From positions 1 to 15,358 of the forward strand of contig JAEZSC010000098.1 in assembly GCA_023422005.1 (NCBI GenBank): a stretch of DNA of 15,358 nt. The letters run 5' to 3'. Positions within the stretch are counted from its first letter, which is position 1, and every line of letters starts with the position of its first letter. This document shows, piece after piece, positions 1-6,835 of this stretch. This stretch comes from Bacillota bacterium. Its GTDB lineage: Bacteria > Bacillota > Clostridia > Christensenellales > UMGS416. The translations under genes were made by a program, and so were the position numbers. The notes below the pieces were generated by a model that did not search any database, had not been told where the DNA came from, and saw nothing but the letters and a program-made list of their open reading frames with translations.

Positions 1-923
1 CCGGGTGCAGCAGCAAGCCCAAGGATGCTGATGTGCAGACCAGCGTACAGCAGGCGGACACAGATGACACACAAACCAGCGCTGATGTACGCAAGACGGT
101 ATTGTACTTCCGCGACGCCAGCGGCTACTTGGTGCCGGTGATGAAAAGGATCCCCATGGAGGAAGGCATCGCCAAGGCAGCGCTCAAGAGCCTGGTGGCC
201 GGCACGACCGAGGACGCGAAGCTTGCCTCTCTGGGCGTGCAGAGCACCGTGCCCGCCGGCACGACCTTTGATCTGGACATCGCCAAGGATAGGGCGACCG
301 TCAACCTGAAGATGACCGGCAAGTGCGATAGCAAGCAGACAGAACAGGCGATGATCGGCTCCGTGGTCAACACGCTGCTGGGCTTTGACACCGTCAAGGA
401 AGTCAGCGTCCAGATCAACGGCCAGATCGTGGACAAGCTGCCCAACGGCGCCATCGTCGAAGCCAAGTACACCCAGCCGCAGCTCAACATTGAGCCCACC
501 GGCGCGCCGGGCACCGCCGACGGCAAGGTGGAGCTGTGCTTCACCAACACCACTGGCAAGGCCATCGTACCTGTGTACCGTGTGGCCTCCGACACTGACG
601 ACCTGACCACGGCCCTGTCGGAAATGATGATGCCCGCCGATGGCACTGAGCTTGTAAGCTTCTTCCCGCCGTCCTGCGACATCCTGGGCGTCAGTGTGGC
701 AGATGGTGTGGCCGAGATCAACCTGTCAAAGGAGTTCGCCACGATCTCCGACAATCCGGCTCTGGAGGCCGTGACGCTGCGGGCGCTGACGACCGTGTGC
801 ACGCAGTTCGAGGGCGTGAAGTCTGTAAGCCTGCTGGTGGAAGGCAAGGCTTATGAGCCCACCGTATCCACCGCCGCCGGTCTGGATGGAATCAAGGATG
901 GTTTCCTGAATTACTATGACTGA
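1..923 (+). CDS. gerM: GerM-like sporulation/germination lipoprotein, 5' end cut off by the window edge
   Basis: The reading frame is open from base 3 and begins Gly-Cys-Ser-Ser, which looks like the end of a lipobox. The cysteine codon at 6-8 would be the lipidated N-terminus, so the signal peptide and true start lie upstream of the window. The GTG at 33 is inside the mature protein and is not a plausible start. Two GerMN-type domains follow, at about 95-440 and 527-865, each opening with a hydrophobic strand (TVLYF, VELCF) and closing with a strand like VSVQINGQ or VSLLVEG. In B. subtilis GerM is a lipoprotein needed for sporulation and germination and works with the SpoIIQ-SpoIIIAH channel complex. 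The gene sits just before rph, rdgB and yfcE, as it does in Bacillus, which supports the name. A terminator follows 20 bases after the stop. The family call is firm; the exact sporulation role here is inferred. Confidence 0.85.
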   Translation, partial: GCSSKPKDADVQTSVQQADTDDTQTSADVRKTVLYFRDASGYLVPVMKRIPMEEGIAKAALKSLVAGTTEDAKLASLGVQSTVPAGTTFDLDIAKDRATVNLKMTGKCDSKQTEQAMIGSVVNTLLGFDTVKEVSVQINGQIVDKLPNGAIVEAKYTQPQLNIEPTGAPGTADGKVELCFTNTTGKAIVPVYRVASDTDDLTTALSEMMMPADGTELVSFFPPSCDILGVSVADGVAEINLSKEFATISDNPALEAVTLRALTTVCTQFEGVKSVSLLVEGKAYEPTVSTAAGLDGIKDGFLNYYD

Positions 924-943
924 TATACCTACGGACTGAACCT

Positions 944-973
944 GAGCCGCTCGGAAATCCGGGCGGCTCTTTT
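944..973 (+). terminator. Rho-independent terminator of gerM
   Basis: An 11-bp stem (944-954 paired with 959-969, one G.U pair) closes a four-base loop (AAAT) and is followed by TTTT at 970-973. It starts 20 bases after the gerM stop codon, so it separates gerM from the rph operon. Its right arm is repeated at 1214-1227. Confidence 0.85.
955..968. repeat. 14-base direct repeat, copy 1 (copy 2 at 1214-1227)
   Basis: The 14 bases AAATCCGGGCGGCT occur at 955-968, inside the loop and right arm of the gerM terminator, and again at 1214-1227. T-rich sequence follows both copies (970-973 and 1228-1231). The two copies are 259 bases apart. They look like a partial duplication of the terminator or a target-site duplication flanking an inserted segment; the sequence alone does not say which. 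Confidence 0.75.
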
Positions 974-1232
974 CGTAGTTATTCAAAGAATGAGAGTCAG
1001 AGCAGAAAGCCGACCAACGATTCATTCGGCGGGAGGAAACAGAGAATACGTACAAGGTCGTTATATTGCCCGCCCACAGGCGAAATAGGCTCAATATAAA
1101 CAGAATGAGGTCTAGAGTGAAGATATCGCCCGGCGACATGTGCTGCGGGCGATGAACGATGGCCAAGACAAGACGTCTAAATCGCCGGCGATGCATAGGC
1201 ATCGTCGGCGAATAAATCCGGGCGGCTTTTTC
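974..1232. other. Non-coding, hairpin-rich interval between gerM and rph
   Basis: I see no supported gene here. The stretch is richer in A/T than its neighbours in the first half and holds several inverted repeats in the second. One stem is 1125-1132 with 1146-1153 (8 bp). Another is 1182-1194 with 1199-1211 (13 bp, one G.U, four-base loop). A short CGCC/GGCG hairpin with a CACA loop lies at 1071-1082. The interval ends with a copy of the gerM terminator's right arm (1214-1227) and a run of five T (1227-1231). It could be a transcribed leader, an old repeat insertion, or a decayed non-coding RNA; the sequence does not decide between these. Confidence 0.5.
1182..1211 (+). other. 13-bp hairpin upstream of rph
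   Basis: Bases 1182-1194 pair with 1199-1211 across the loop ATAG, with a single G.U wobble in 13 pairs. No T run follows directly, so it is not a simple terminator on its own. The T run at 1227-1231 lies 16 bases further on. Confidence 0.65.
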
Positions 1233-1262
1233 TTGACATCGTGAACGCCGCTGGGGTATGGT
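1233..1262 (+). promoter_or_regulatory. Sigma-A-type promoter of the rph-rdgB-yfcE operon
   Basis: A perfect -35 box TTGACA (1233-1238) is followed after 18 bases by TATGGT (1257-1262), which matches four of six positions of the -10 consensus. Transcription would begin near 1269, about 28 bases before the rph start at 1297. The -10 box overlaps the earlier in-frame ATG at 1258, which therefore cannot be the start on this transcript. Confidence 0.65.
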
Positions 1263-1296
1263 AAGGCTGATTTTTGAAACAAAGGAAGAATTGCCC

Positions 1297-2025
1297 ATGC
1301 GTCCCGATAGCCGCAAGCCCGACCAACTACGCCCCATCCGCATCACGCCGCATTTCATCGGCTCCGCGCCCGGCTCCGCGCTCATCGAATGGGGGCGCAC
1401 GCGGGTCATCTGCACAGCCACGCTGGAGGACAAGGCTCCGCCCTTCAAGATCGGCAGCGGGGAGGGGTGGCTGACCGCCGAATACGCGATGCTGCCGGCG
1501 TCCACATCCACCCGCAAGGCCCGGGAGACCATCAAGCCCGACGGCCGCAGCATGGAGATCCGCCGGCTCATCGGCCGCTCCCTGCGGGCGGTCATCGATT
1601 TCCAGGCCCTGGGCGAGCGCAGCGTGTGGCTAGATTGCGACGTCATAGAGGCCGACGGCGGCACCCGCACGGCGTCGGTCACCGGCGCCTATGTGGCGCT
1701 GGCGCTGGCGGTGCAGCGCTGGCTGGCCGACGGCACGCTGTCGGCATCGCCGATCAAAGGCGCTTTGGCCGCTGTTTCTGTGGGCATCGTGGCCGGCGAA
1801 CCGCGGTTGGACCTGTGTTACGCCGAGGACAGCCACGCCGACGTGGACATGAACGTTGTGATGACCGAGGACGGGCGCTTCGTGGAAGTGCAGGGCACCG
1901 GCGAGGGCGGCACGTTCAGCAAGGCCGATCTGGATAAGCTGCTGCGGCTGGCGGCCAAGGGCTGCCGGCAGCTGATGACCGCCCAGCGAAAGGCCCTCAA
2001 GGCCGCCGGGGTGGAGCATGTCTGA
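1297..2025 (+). CDS. rph: Ribonuclease PH
   Basis: RNase PH is a phosphate-dependent 3'-to-5' exoribonuclease that trims the 3' ends of tRNA precursors and other RNAs; it acts in the cytoplasm as a ring-shaped hexamer. The 242-residue product has the family's length and start (MRPDSRKPDQLRPI). Family blocks are present: GWLTAEYAMLP, GRSMEIRRLIGR, WLDCDVIEADGGTRTAS and VQGTGEGGTFS. An in-frame ATG at 1258 exists but overlaps the promoter -10 box and adds 13 residues not typical of the family. The ATG at 1297 is preceded by AAAGGAAG (1281-1288) and matches known RNase PH N-termini, so it is chosen. The stop overlaps the rdgB start by 8 bases, indicating translational coupling. The family's SGRTME block reads DGRSME here, a mild variation. 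Confidence 0.96.
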   Translation: MRPDSRKPDQLRPIRITPHFIGSAPGSALIEWGRTRVICTATLEDKAPPFKIGSGEGWLTAEYAMLPASTSTRKARETIKPDGRSMEIRRLIGRSLRAVIDFQALGERSVWLDCDVIEADGGTRTASVTGAYVALALAVQRWLADGTLSASPIKGALAAVSVGIVAGEPRLDLCYAEDSHADVDMNVVMTEDGRFVEVQGTGEGGTFSKADLDKLLRLAAKGCRQLMTAQRKALKAAGVEHV

Positions 2026-2611
2026 GCGGCGCCTTGTCATCGCATCCAACAACGCCGGAAAAATTCGGGAGATCAAAGCCATCCTGGGCGCGCGCTTCCC
2101 TTCCATCGTATCCATGGCCGAAGCCGGGCTCAACATGGACGTGGAGGAGACCGGCGCAACCTTTAAGGAAAACGCGATCCTGAAGGCCAGGGCAGTGGCA
2201 CAGGCCTGCGGTGGGCCAGCGCTGGCCGACGATTCCGGCCTGGCGGTGGACGCGCTTGGCGGCGCGCCGGGCATCTATTCGGCGCGCTACAGCGGCGGTG
2301 ATGACCAGGACAACAACGACAAGCTGCTGCGGGAGATGCAGGGCCAGGCCGACCGCCGCGCCCGTTACGTATGCGCCATGGCGCTGGCCCGGCCCAACGG
2401 CACGGTCGTGACCGCCGAGGGCCGCTGCGAGGGCTTCATCGGTACCGAACCGAAGGGCAAGCGCGGCTTTGGGTATGATCCGCTGTTCCTCGTGGAGGGA
2501 TACGACGGCCTGACCATGGCTGAGTTGCCCGATGAGGAGAAGAACCGCATCAGCCACCGCAAGCGCGCCATCGAAGCGCTTCTGCAAAGGTTGGAAGCAG
2601 GCGAGTCGTGA
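2018..2611 (+). CDS. rdgB: XTP/dITP diphosphatase (RdgB/HAM1 family)
   Basis: This enzyme hydrolyses dITP, XTP and ITP to the monophosphates and pyrophosphate, keeping deaminated purines out of DNA and RNA. The 197-residue product has the complete motif set: SNNAGKIRE (10-18, substrate binding), EETGATFKENAILKA (43-57), ADDSGLAVDALGGAPGIYSARYSG starting at 70 with the catalytic aspartate in ADDSG, FGYDPLF (151-157) and ELPDEEKNRISHR (169-181). The length is normal for the family. The start ATG lies inside the end of rph (8-base overlap) with a GGTGGAG ribosome site just before it, and the stop overlaps the next gene by 4 bases. The same rph-rdgB-yfcE order is found in B. subtilis (rph-ysnA-ysnB). 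Confidence 0.96.
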   Translation: MSERRLVIASNNAGKIREIKAILGARFPSIVSMAEAGLNMDVEETGATFKENAILKARAVAQACGGPALADDSGLAVDALGGAPGIYSARYSGGDDQDNNDKLLREMQGQADRRARYVCAMALARPNGTVVTAEGRCEGFIGTEPKGKRGFGYDPLFLVEGYDGLTMAELPDEEKNRISHRKRAIEALLQRLEAGES

Positions 2612-3078
2612 GGATACTCGTGGTCAGCGACACCCACAACAGCCCCGAGCTGCTGCGCGCCGCCGTGCGCCATGCCAAGGGCGCCGATATGCTGCTGCAC
2701 TGCGGCGATGGCGTGCGCGATTGCGACGCTTTGGAGGACATCTTCCGAGGCGAGATCGCCCGGGTGAAGGGCAACTGCGACTTCTCACCCGGCGACGTCA
2801 CGGAGCTCTTTCTGCCTCTGAACGGCGCGAACATCTTCCTGACCCACGGCCACCTGTACGAGGCCAAATACACGCTGAACAAGCTGTGGTTCAAGGGCAG
2901 GGAAGTGGGTGCGGACATCGTGTGCTTCGGCCACACCCACGCGCCGCTGCTGGAGCGCCAGGGGGAGATGACACTGCTGAACCCCGGCAGCCTGCGCGGC
3001 GGCAAAACCTACGCGATGATCACGCTTCAGGATGGGAAGGCGGACATCGCGATGAAAGACCTGATGCGTTGGAAGTAA
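2608..3078 (+). CDS. YfcE/MJ0936-family metallophosphatase
   Basis: A 156-residue calcineurin-like phosphoesterase of the small YfcE/YsnB type, which uses two metal ions to cleave phosphodiesters or phosphomonoesters; the physiological substrate is not known for most members. All metal-binding motifs are visible: SDTH (7-10), CGDGVRD (32-38), GNCD (55-58), THGH (79-82), FGHTH (107-111) and NPGS (125-128). The start is GTG at 2608, overlapping the rdgB stop by 4 bases (GTGA), and the protein then opens MRILVVSDTH as expected for the family. The position after rdgB matches ysnB in B. subtilis. The fold and metal site are certain; the substrate cannot be told from sequence. Confidence 0.93.
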   Translation: MRILVVSDTHNSPELLRAAVRHAKGADMLLHCGDGVRDCDALEDIFRGEIARVKGNCDFSPGDVTELFLPLNGANIFLTHGHLYEAKYTLNKLWFKGREVGADIVCFGHTHAPLLERQGEMTLLNPGSLRGGKTYAMITLQDGKADIAMKDLMRWK

Positions 3079-3111
3079 GGATTCCCAAATGAATATAGAC
3101 GGAGGACGCTC

Positions 3112-5373
3112 ATGAAACGGCAGAACCTCAGCATGTCCTGGCACTTCACCCTCAACGGCGGCGGGGAGGCCGTCATCGATTTGCCCCACGACTTTTCAAT
3201 CGGCCAGCCGCGCACCGCCGACAGCCGCATGCTTGACAAGGGCGGCTTCTTCCAGGGTGGCAGCGGAATCTACCGCAAGACGCTGCCTGCCGGCAAGCCC
3301 GCCAAGGCGGTGCTGGAGGTCGAGGGGGCCTACATGAACACCGAGGTGTTCGTCAACGGTAACCTGGCGGCCTTCCACCCCTACGGCTATACGTCCTTCC
3401 ATGCGGATTTGACGCCGTGGCTGCTGGAGGATGCGCCCAATGAGCTGCAGATTCGCGTGCATAACAACGCGCTGCCCAATTCCCGCTGGTATTCCGGCAG
3501 CGGGCTGTACCGCCCGGTTTGGCTGCTCGTCGCCGAAGGCTCGCACATCGCGCCGTGGGGTGTCTTCGCCTCCACGGTGGAGGCTTCTGAGCAACGCGCC
3601 CTGTTGCGGGTAGAAACCCAACTGTGCGGCGCAGGCCTGCTGCGGCACTCGCTGCTGGATGCATCCGGCGCGGCGGTTGCGGTCTGCGAGGCCCAGGCCG
3701 AGGGCCTCAACGTGCAGGAATTGGCCGTCGCGCAGCCCCGCCTGTGGGATGTGGACGCCCCCAACCTCTACACGCTGCGCAGCGAGCTGCTGGCGGACGG
3801 CGTCGTCGTGGATTCAGTGGATACTGTGGTAGGCTTGCGCACCATCGCGCTGGACAAGGCCCAGGGCTTCCTGCTCAATGGCAAACCGCTTAAGCTCAAG
3901 GGCGGCTGTGTGCACCACGACTGCGGTATCCTGGGCTCTGCCGCGTGGCGGGCCGCCGAGGAGCGCAAGGCCCGCGCATTGAAGGACGCCGGATACAACG
4001 CCGTGCGCTGCGCCCACAACCCGCCGTCGGTGGACTTCCTGGACGCCTGCGACCGCATAGGCCTGGTGGTCATGGATGAGGCCTTCGACTGCTGGCGCAT
4101 GGGCAAGACACCCTACGACTATCATCTGTACTTTGAGGATTGGTGGCAGCGGGACCTGACATCCATGGTGCTGCGAGATCGCAACCACCCCAGCATCGCC
4201 TTCTGGTCCACCGGCAACGAGATCACCGAGCGTTTTGGCCGGTCCGGCGGCTATGAGCTGGCCCGCCGCCTGGCCGTCGCCGTACGTGAGCTGGACAGCA
4301 CGCGTTTTGTATCCAACGCGCTGTGCGGCGCCTTTGAATACCCGGAGGGGGAGTGGGGCGAGAGCAGCGCACCCTTTGCCGCGCCGCTGGATGTGGTGGG
4401 CTACAACTACCTGTGGCGGCGCTACGAGGAGGACCTGCAGCGCTTCCCGGATCGTTTCATACTGGGTACCGAGACCATCGCCGGCGAGGCTTGGGAGACC
4501 TGGCAGGCCACCTTGGCCGATCCCCGGGTCATCGGCGATTGCGTGTGGACCAGCATGGACTACATCGGCGAAGCGGGCATCGGCCATTCCTTCTTGCCCG
4601 ACGAGGATGGCCGCACCCATGGGCTGGGCTTCCCGTGGCACCTGGCCAACTGCGGCGATCTGGACATCCTGTGCCGGCCCCGGCCCCAGTCCTACTACCG
4701 GCAGATCCTCTGGGGCCACCGCAAAGCGCCGTGGATCGCCGTGCACCGGCCCAACGCCAAGGGCATCAAGCCCAGCTACAACTACTGGGGCTGGAGCGAT
4801 GTGCACCACAGCTGGAGCTGGCCTGGCGCCGATGGATACAAGACCTATATCGACGTCTACAGCGATGCCGACGAGGTGGAGCTGATCGTCAACGGCGTGT
4901 CGCTGGGCCGCCAGCCCGCCGGTGCAGTCGCGCGCAACATCGCCAGTTTTGAAACCGTTTACGCGCCGGGCAGCGTGAAGGCCGTGGCCTATGTGGACGG
5001 CAAGGCGGTGTCGGAAGATGCGGTGCAGACCTGCGGCGCGCCCGCGGCCATTCGCCTGGACGCCGACCGCGCCCAGATGGAAGCGGGCTGGCAGGGGCTG
5101 GCCTATGTAACGGCCACGGTTGTGGATGCGCAGGGGCAAACGGTGCCCTATGCCGGCAACATGCTGTACTTCGCCGCCAGCGGCGCGGGCGCTCTGGCCG
5201 CCGTGGGCACCAACGACCCTGTCTCCCGCGAGCCCTACACGGGCAACAGCCGCAGCGTTTTTGAGGGCACGGCGGTGTGCGCGATCAGGAGCCAGGGCCA
5301 GCCGGGAGCCGTCACGCTGACTGTAAGTGCCGAAGGGCTGCAGAGCGCACAGCTGGTTCTTCAGGCGATTTAG
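3112..5373 (+). CDS. Glycoside hydrolase family 2, probable beta-galactosidase
   Basis: The 753-residue protein shows the GH2 domain order. A sugar-binding jelly-roll spans about 1-140 (LPHDF, GIYRK, NSRWYSGSGLYRPVWL). An immunoglobulin-like domain follows (about 145-245), then a TIM barrel (about 250-540). The barrel carries the expected acid/base glutamate in WSTGNE (Glu370) and the likely nucleophile in GTET (Glu454). The C-terminal part resembles DUF4982 (about 545-635, WGWSDVHHSW, DADEVELIVNG) and a GH2 C5-type domain (about 643-753). It would release beta-linked galactose or a similar sugar. No signal peptide is seen, so it should act in the cytoplasm on an imported saccharide. The start has a strong GGAGGA site (3101-3106). 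It lies 33 bases after yfcE and is probably read through from the rph operon. Galactosidase activity is the best guess; glucuronidase or other GH2 activity is possible. Confidence 0.9.
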   Translation: MKRQNLSMSWHFTLNGGGEAVIDLPHDFSIGQPRTADSRMLDKGGFFQGGSGIYRKTLPAGKPAKAVLEVEGAYMNTEVFVNGNLAAFHPYGYTSFHADLTPWLLEDAPNELQIRVHNNALPNSRWYSGSGLYRPVWLLVAEGSHIAPWGVFASTVEASEQRALLRVETQLCGAGLLRHSLLDASGAAVAVCEAQAEGLNVQELAVAQPRLWDVDAPNLYTLRSELLADGVVVDSVDTVVGLRTIALDKAQGFLLNGKPLKLKGGCVHHDCGILGSAAWRAAEERKARALKDAGYNAVRCAHNPPSVDFLDACDRIGLVVMDEAFDCWRMGKTPYDYHLYFEDWWQRDLTSMVLRDRNHPSIAFWSTGNEITERFGRSGGYELARRLAVAVRELDSTRFVSNALCGAFEYPEGEWGESSAPFAAPLDVVGYNYLWRRYEEDLQRFPDRFILGTETIAGEAWETWQATLADPRVIGDCVWTSMDYIGEAGIGHSFLPDEDGRTHGLGFPWHLANCGDLDILCRPRPQSYYRQILWGHRKAPWIAVHRPNAKGIKPSYNYWGWSDVHHSWSWPGADGYKTYIDVYSDADEVELIVNGVSLGRQPAGAVARNIASFETVYAPGSVKAVAYVDGKAVSEDAVQTCGAPAAIRLDADRAQMEAGWQGLAYVTATVVDAQGQTVPYAGNMLYFAASGAGALAAVGTNDPVSREPYTGNSRSVFEGTAVCAIRSQGQPGAVTLTVSAEGLQSAQLVLQAI

Positions 5374-5448
5374 CTGCTTGATTGACACATAATACAGAGG
5401 GCTGTCACTGGGTTGCGGCCTGCAGGCCACTGGAACCCTCTCCCCAGA

Positions 5449-5480
5449 CCCCTCCCCCGTCACCGGGGGAGGGGATTTTT
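5449..5480 (+). terminator. Strong Rho-independent terminator after the GH2 gene
   Basis: A perfect 11-bp G/C-rich stem (5449-5459 with 5464-5474) closes a TCAC loop and is followed by ATTTTT (5475-5480). It lies 76 bases downstream of the GH2 stop. Just upstream is the 12-base palindrome GGCCTGCAGGCC (5417-5428), itself flanked by GGGTT (5409-5413) and AACCC (5434-5438), so a second weaker hairpin is possible. Confidence 0.85.
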
Positions 5481-5487
5481 GATAAGG

Positions 5488-5512
5488 TTGCCGCATCGTT
5501 CCAATGCGGCAA
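5488..5512 (+). other. 9-bp hairpin downstream of the GH2 terminator
   Basis: Bases 5488-5496 pair perfectly with 5504-5512 around a seven-base loop. No T run follows, so termination is unlikely. It is one of several hairpins in the 5374-5839 interval. The stretch 5513-5614 that follows holds no gene I can support. Confidence 0.5.
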
Positions 5513-5614
5513 AGATTCGACGGGCGGCAAGGGCTTGCTGCACACAAATGCTTTGCTCGTCTTAGCAATCGAGGCAGATCCATTGCCTTCCTTATTATTT
5601 GTCTTACACACACT

Positions 5615-5678
5615 ATGGGGCCGAAGGTTTCCAAAGGGCGACCGGAAAGCCCTTTGGTCGCGCCTTCAGGCGCGAAAT
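5615..5678. repeat. Modular hairpin repeat, short copy (long copy at 13121-13233)
   Basis: The left 45 bases (5615-5659) match 13121-13165 at 43 positions. They contain a 9-bp hairpin, CCAAAGGGC (5631-5639) with GCCCTTTGG (5649-5657), around a nine-base loop. The right part (5659-5674) is a 6-bp hairpin CGCGCC/GGCGCG with loop TTCA, and ends CAGGCGCGAAAT (5667-5678), identical to 13222-13233. Similarity may reach a TTCCT at 5681-5685. No coding sense is apparent. It behaves like a non-autonomous dispersed repeat (REP- or MITE-like), though no transposase is seen. Confidence 0.8.
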
Positions 5679-5713
5679 CTTTCCTCTATACATGACTCAT
5701 AAAACGTGGTATA

Positions 5714-5763
5714 CACCTCATCAGTCGCCTGCGGCGACAGCTTACCCTCAAGGGGAAGCCTTG
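5714..5763. repeat. Second dispersed-repeat-like element with two small hairpins
   Basis: This block contains a 6-bp hairpin GTCGCC/GGCGAC (5724-5729 with 5733-5738) followed by CTTACCCTCAAGGGGAAG (5741-5758), an imperfect hairpin. From memory it resembles short palindromic intergenic repeats seen in many gut Clostridia, but only this copy is in the window, so repeat status is inference. Confidence 0.45.
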
Positions 5764-5784
5764 CATCTATACTTACTGATGTGC

Positions 5785-5818
5785 AGAAGCCCGTTCTCCG
5801 CGGGGAGAACGGGCTTCT
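5785..5818 (-). terminator. Perfect 15-bp hairpin, likely terminator of the minus-strand URO-D gene
   Basis: Bases 5785-5799 pair perfectly with 5804-5818 around a four-base loop. The hairpin lies 22 bases beyond the stop of the minus-strand gene at 5840. No good T run follows on either strand, so termination may be weak or assisted. It could also be a further copy of a dispersed palindrome. Confidence 0.6.
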
Positions 5819-5839
5819 CTGTGTTGCGAAAGGAAAGGA

Positions 5840-6835
5840 TTACTGTGCCGCCTTCTGAGCGTACTCCTGAAAAAGCTTGATATAAATCCAATAGTTCTCC
5901 AGCGTGACCCCCGGCGGCGTCTGGTGGTCCACCGAGGGGATGTAACCGCCGGAGCGCATCACCGGCAGCAGGCGTTCGAACTCCGCGCGCATGGCAGCTT
6001 CGCCATGGGGCATCACCATCTTGTCATAACCGCCCAGCATCAGGAAGCGCGGATAAGCCGCCCGTATGGCGTTCAGGTCCACGCCGGCCTGCCGTTCCAG
6101 CGGATAGACGCCCTCGATGCCGGCGCGCTGCATCCAAGGCACCATCGTCGTGATGTCGCCGTCGCTGTCGATGAACACCTTGACGCCGCGCTTCTGGATT
6201 TCAGGAATCACCCGGTGGTAATAAGGAAGAAGGAACTCATTAAACAGAGCCTCGGACAGCATGGGACCGTGGTTGTAGCTCATGTCCTCGGCAAAGCCGA
6301 CCATGTCCGGCTGCAGCACCGAGCAAACAGCGTCGATGGCGCGGATGTTGAAATCCGCCAGGTCGCTGTTCATGCGGTGCATGAGTTCCGGTTCATCATA
6401 GAATGCGTAGAGGTGCGGCTCGATGCCGAAGAGCGTGCGGGGAAACCAGAAAAAACCGTCCAGCCATACGCGCAGCAGGATGTCGCCGCGCTCGTGGCGC
6501 TCCTTGTATTCCCGGCACTGGTTCAGGATGTCCTCTATCCTGGCGTCGTTATACAGATAGGGCAGTATGTCGTCATAGCTGCGCTCCCCGCCTATGATGG
6601 GGCCACCGTGATAGGCGGGAGAGGGCATGCCGCCGCCGGCCGCTCTGGCGTAGATGACCATCATCGGGTCCAGCCCGAAGTGCTCCATGGATTGCTGGAA
6701 CTCCATTGCCGGCAGCCCCTGGGCCACCCAGTTGTCCATCGTCGCGTCCCACCACGCGGCCCATTCCACCATTGGCAGGCGGTCCAACCCGCCTTCAAAG
6801 TTCAACACCCTGCGGAAACGCTCCCTGGAAGTCAT
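5840..6835 (-). CDS. URO-D superfamily protein (uroporphyrinogen decarboxylase-like, possibly a corrinoid methyltransferase)
   Basis: The 331-residue product opens MTSRERFRRVLNFE and fits the URO-D/MtaA barrel superfamily. Visible blocks are GFAEDMSYNHGPMLS (180-194), FIDSDGDITTMVPWM (221-235), EGVYPLE (241-247), LGGYD (267-271) and SVDHQTPPGV (301-310). True uroporphyrinogen decarboxylases make coproporphyrinogen, while relatives move methyl groups from corrinoid proteins. The His-x-Cys zinc motif of coenzyme M methyltransferases is absent: FIDSDGD stands at the usual place of the metal/substrate loop. No heme genes or corrinoid-protein gene are nearby, so the substrate is unknown. An ATG at 6853 is in frame, but the ATG at 6835 has a GAGGTG site just upstream and gives the family's usual N-terminus. 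The gene is convergent with the GH2 gene and divergent from the gene at 7075. Confidence 0.8.
   Translation of the reverse strand: MTSRERFRRVLNFEGGLDRLPMVEWAAWWDATMDNWVAQGLPAMEFQQSMEHFGLDPMMVIYARAAGGGMPSPAYHGGPIIGGERSYDDILPYLYNDARIEDILNQCREYKERHERGDILLRVWLDGFFWFPRTLFGIEPHLYAFYDEPELMHRMNSDLADFNIRAIDAVCSVLQPDMVGFAEDMSYNHGPMLSEALFNEFLLPYYHRVIPEIQKRGVKVFIDSDGDITTMVPWMQRAGIEGVYPLERQAGVDLNAIRAAYPRFLMLGGYDKMVMPHGEAAMRAEFERLLPVMRSGGYIPSVDHQTPPGVTLENYWIYIKLFQEYAQKAAQ

Noticed and set aside
726..1682. 318-codon minus-strand frame across the gerM-rph gap
   Set aside because: It crosses a terminator, a promoter and hairpins and overlaps both real genes; no family features.
3814..5634. 606-codon open frame on the minus strand opposite the GH2 gene
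   Set aside because: It is a shadow of a GC-rich coding frame: no recognisable motifs, a low-complexity His/Gly/Ala/Val composition, and it runs over the terminator and repeats, while the plus strand encodes a complete GH2 enzyme.
5382..5880. Short plus-strand frames in the GH2/URO-D gap
   Set aside because: They run through terminator and repeat hairpins, lack placed ribosome sites and have no recognisable features.
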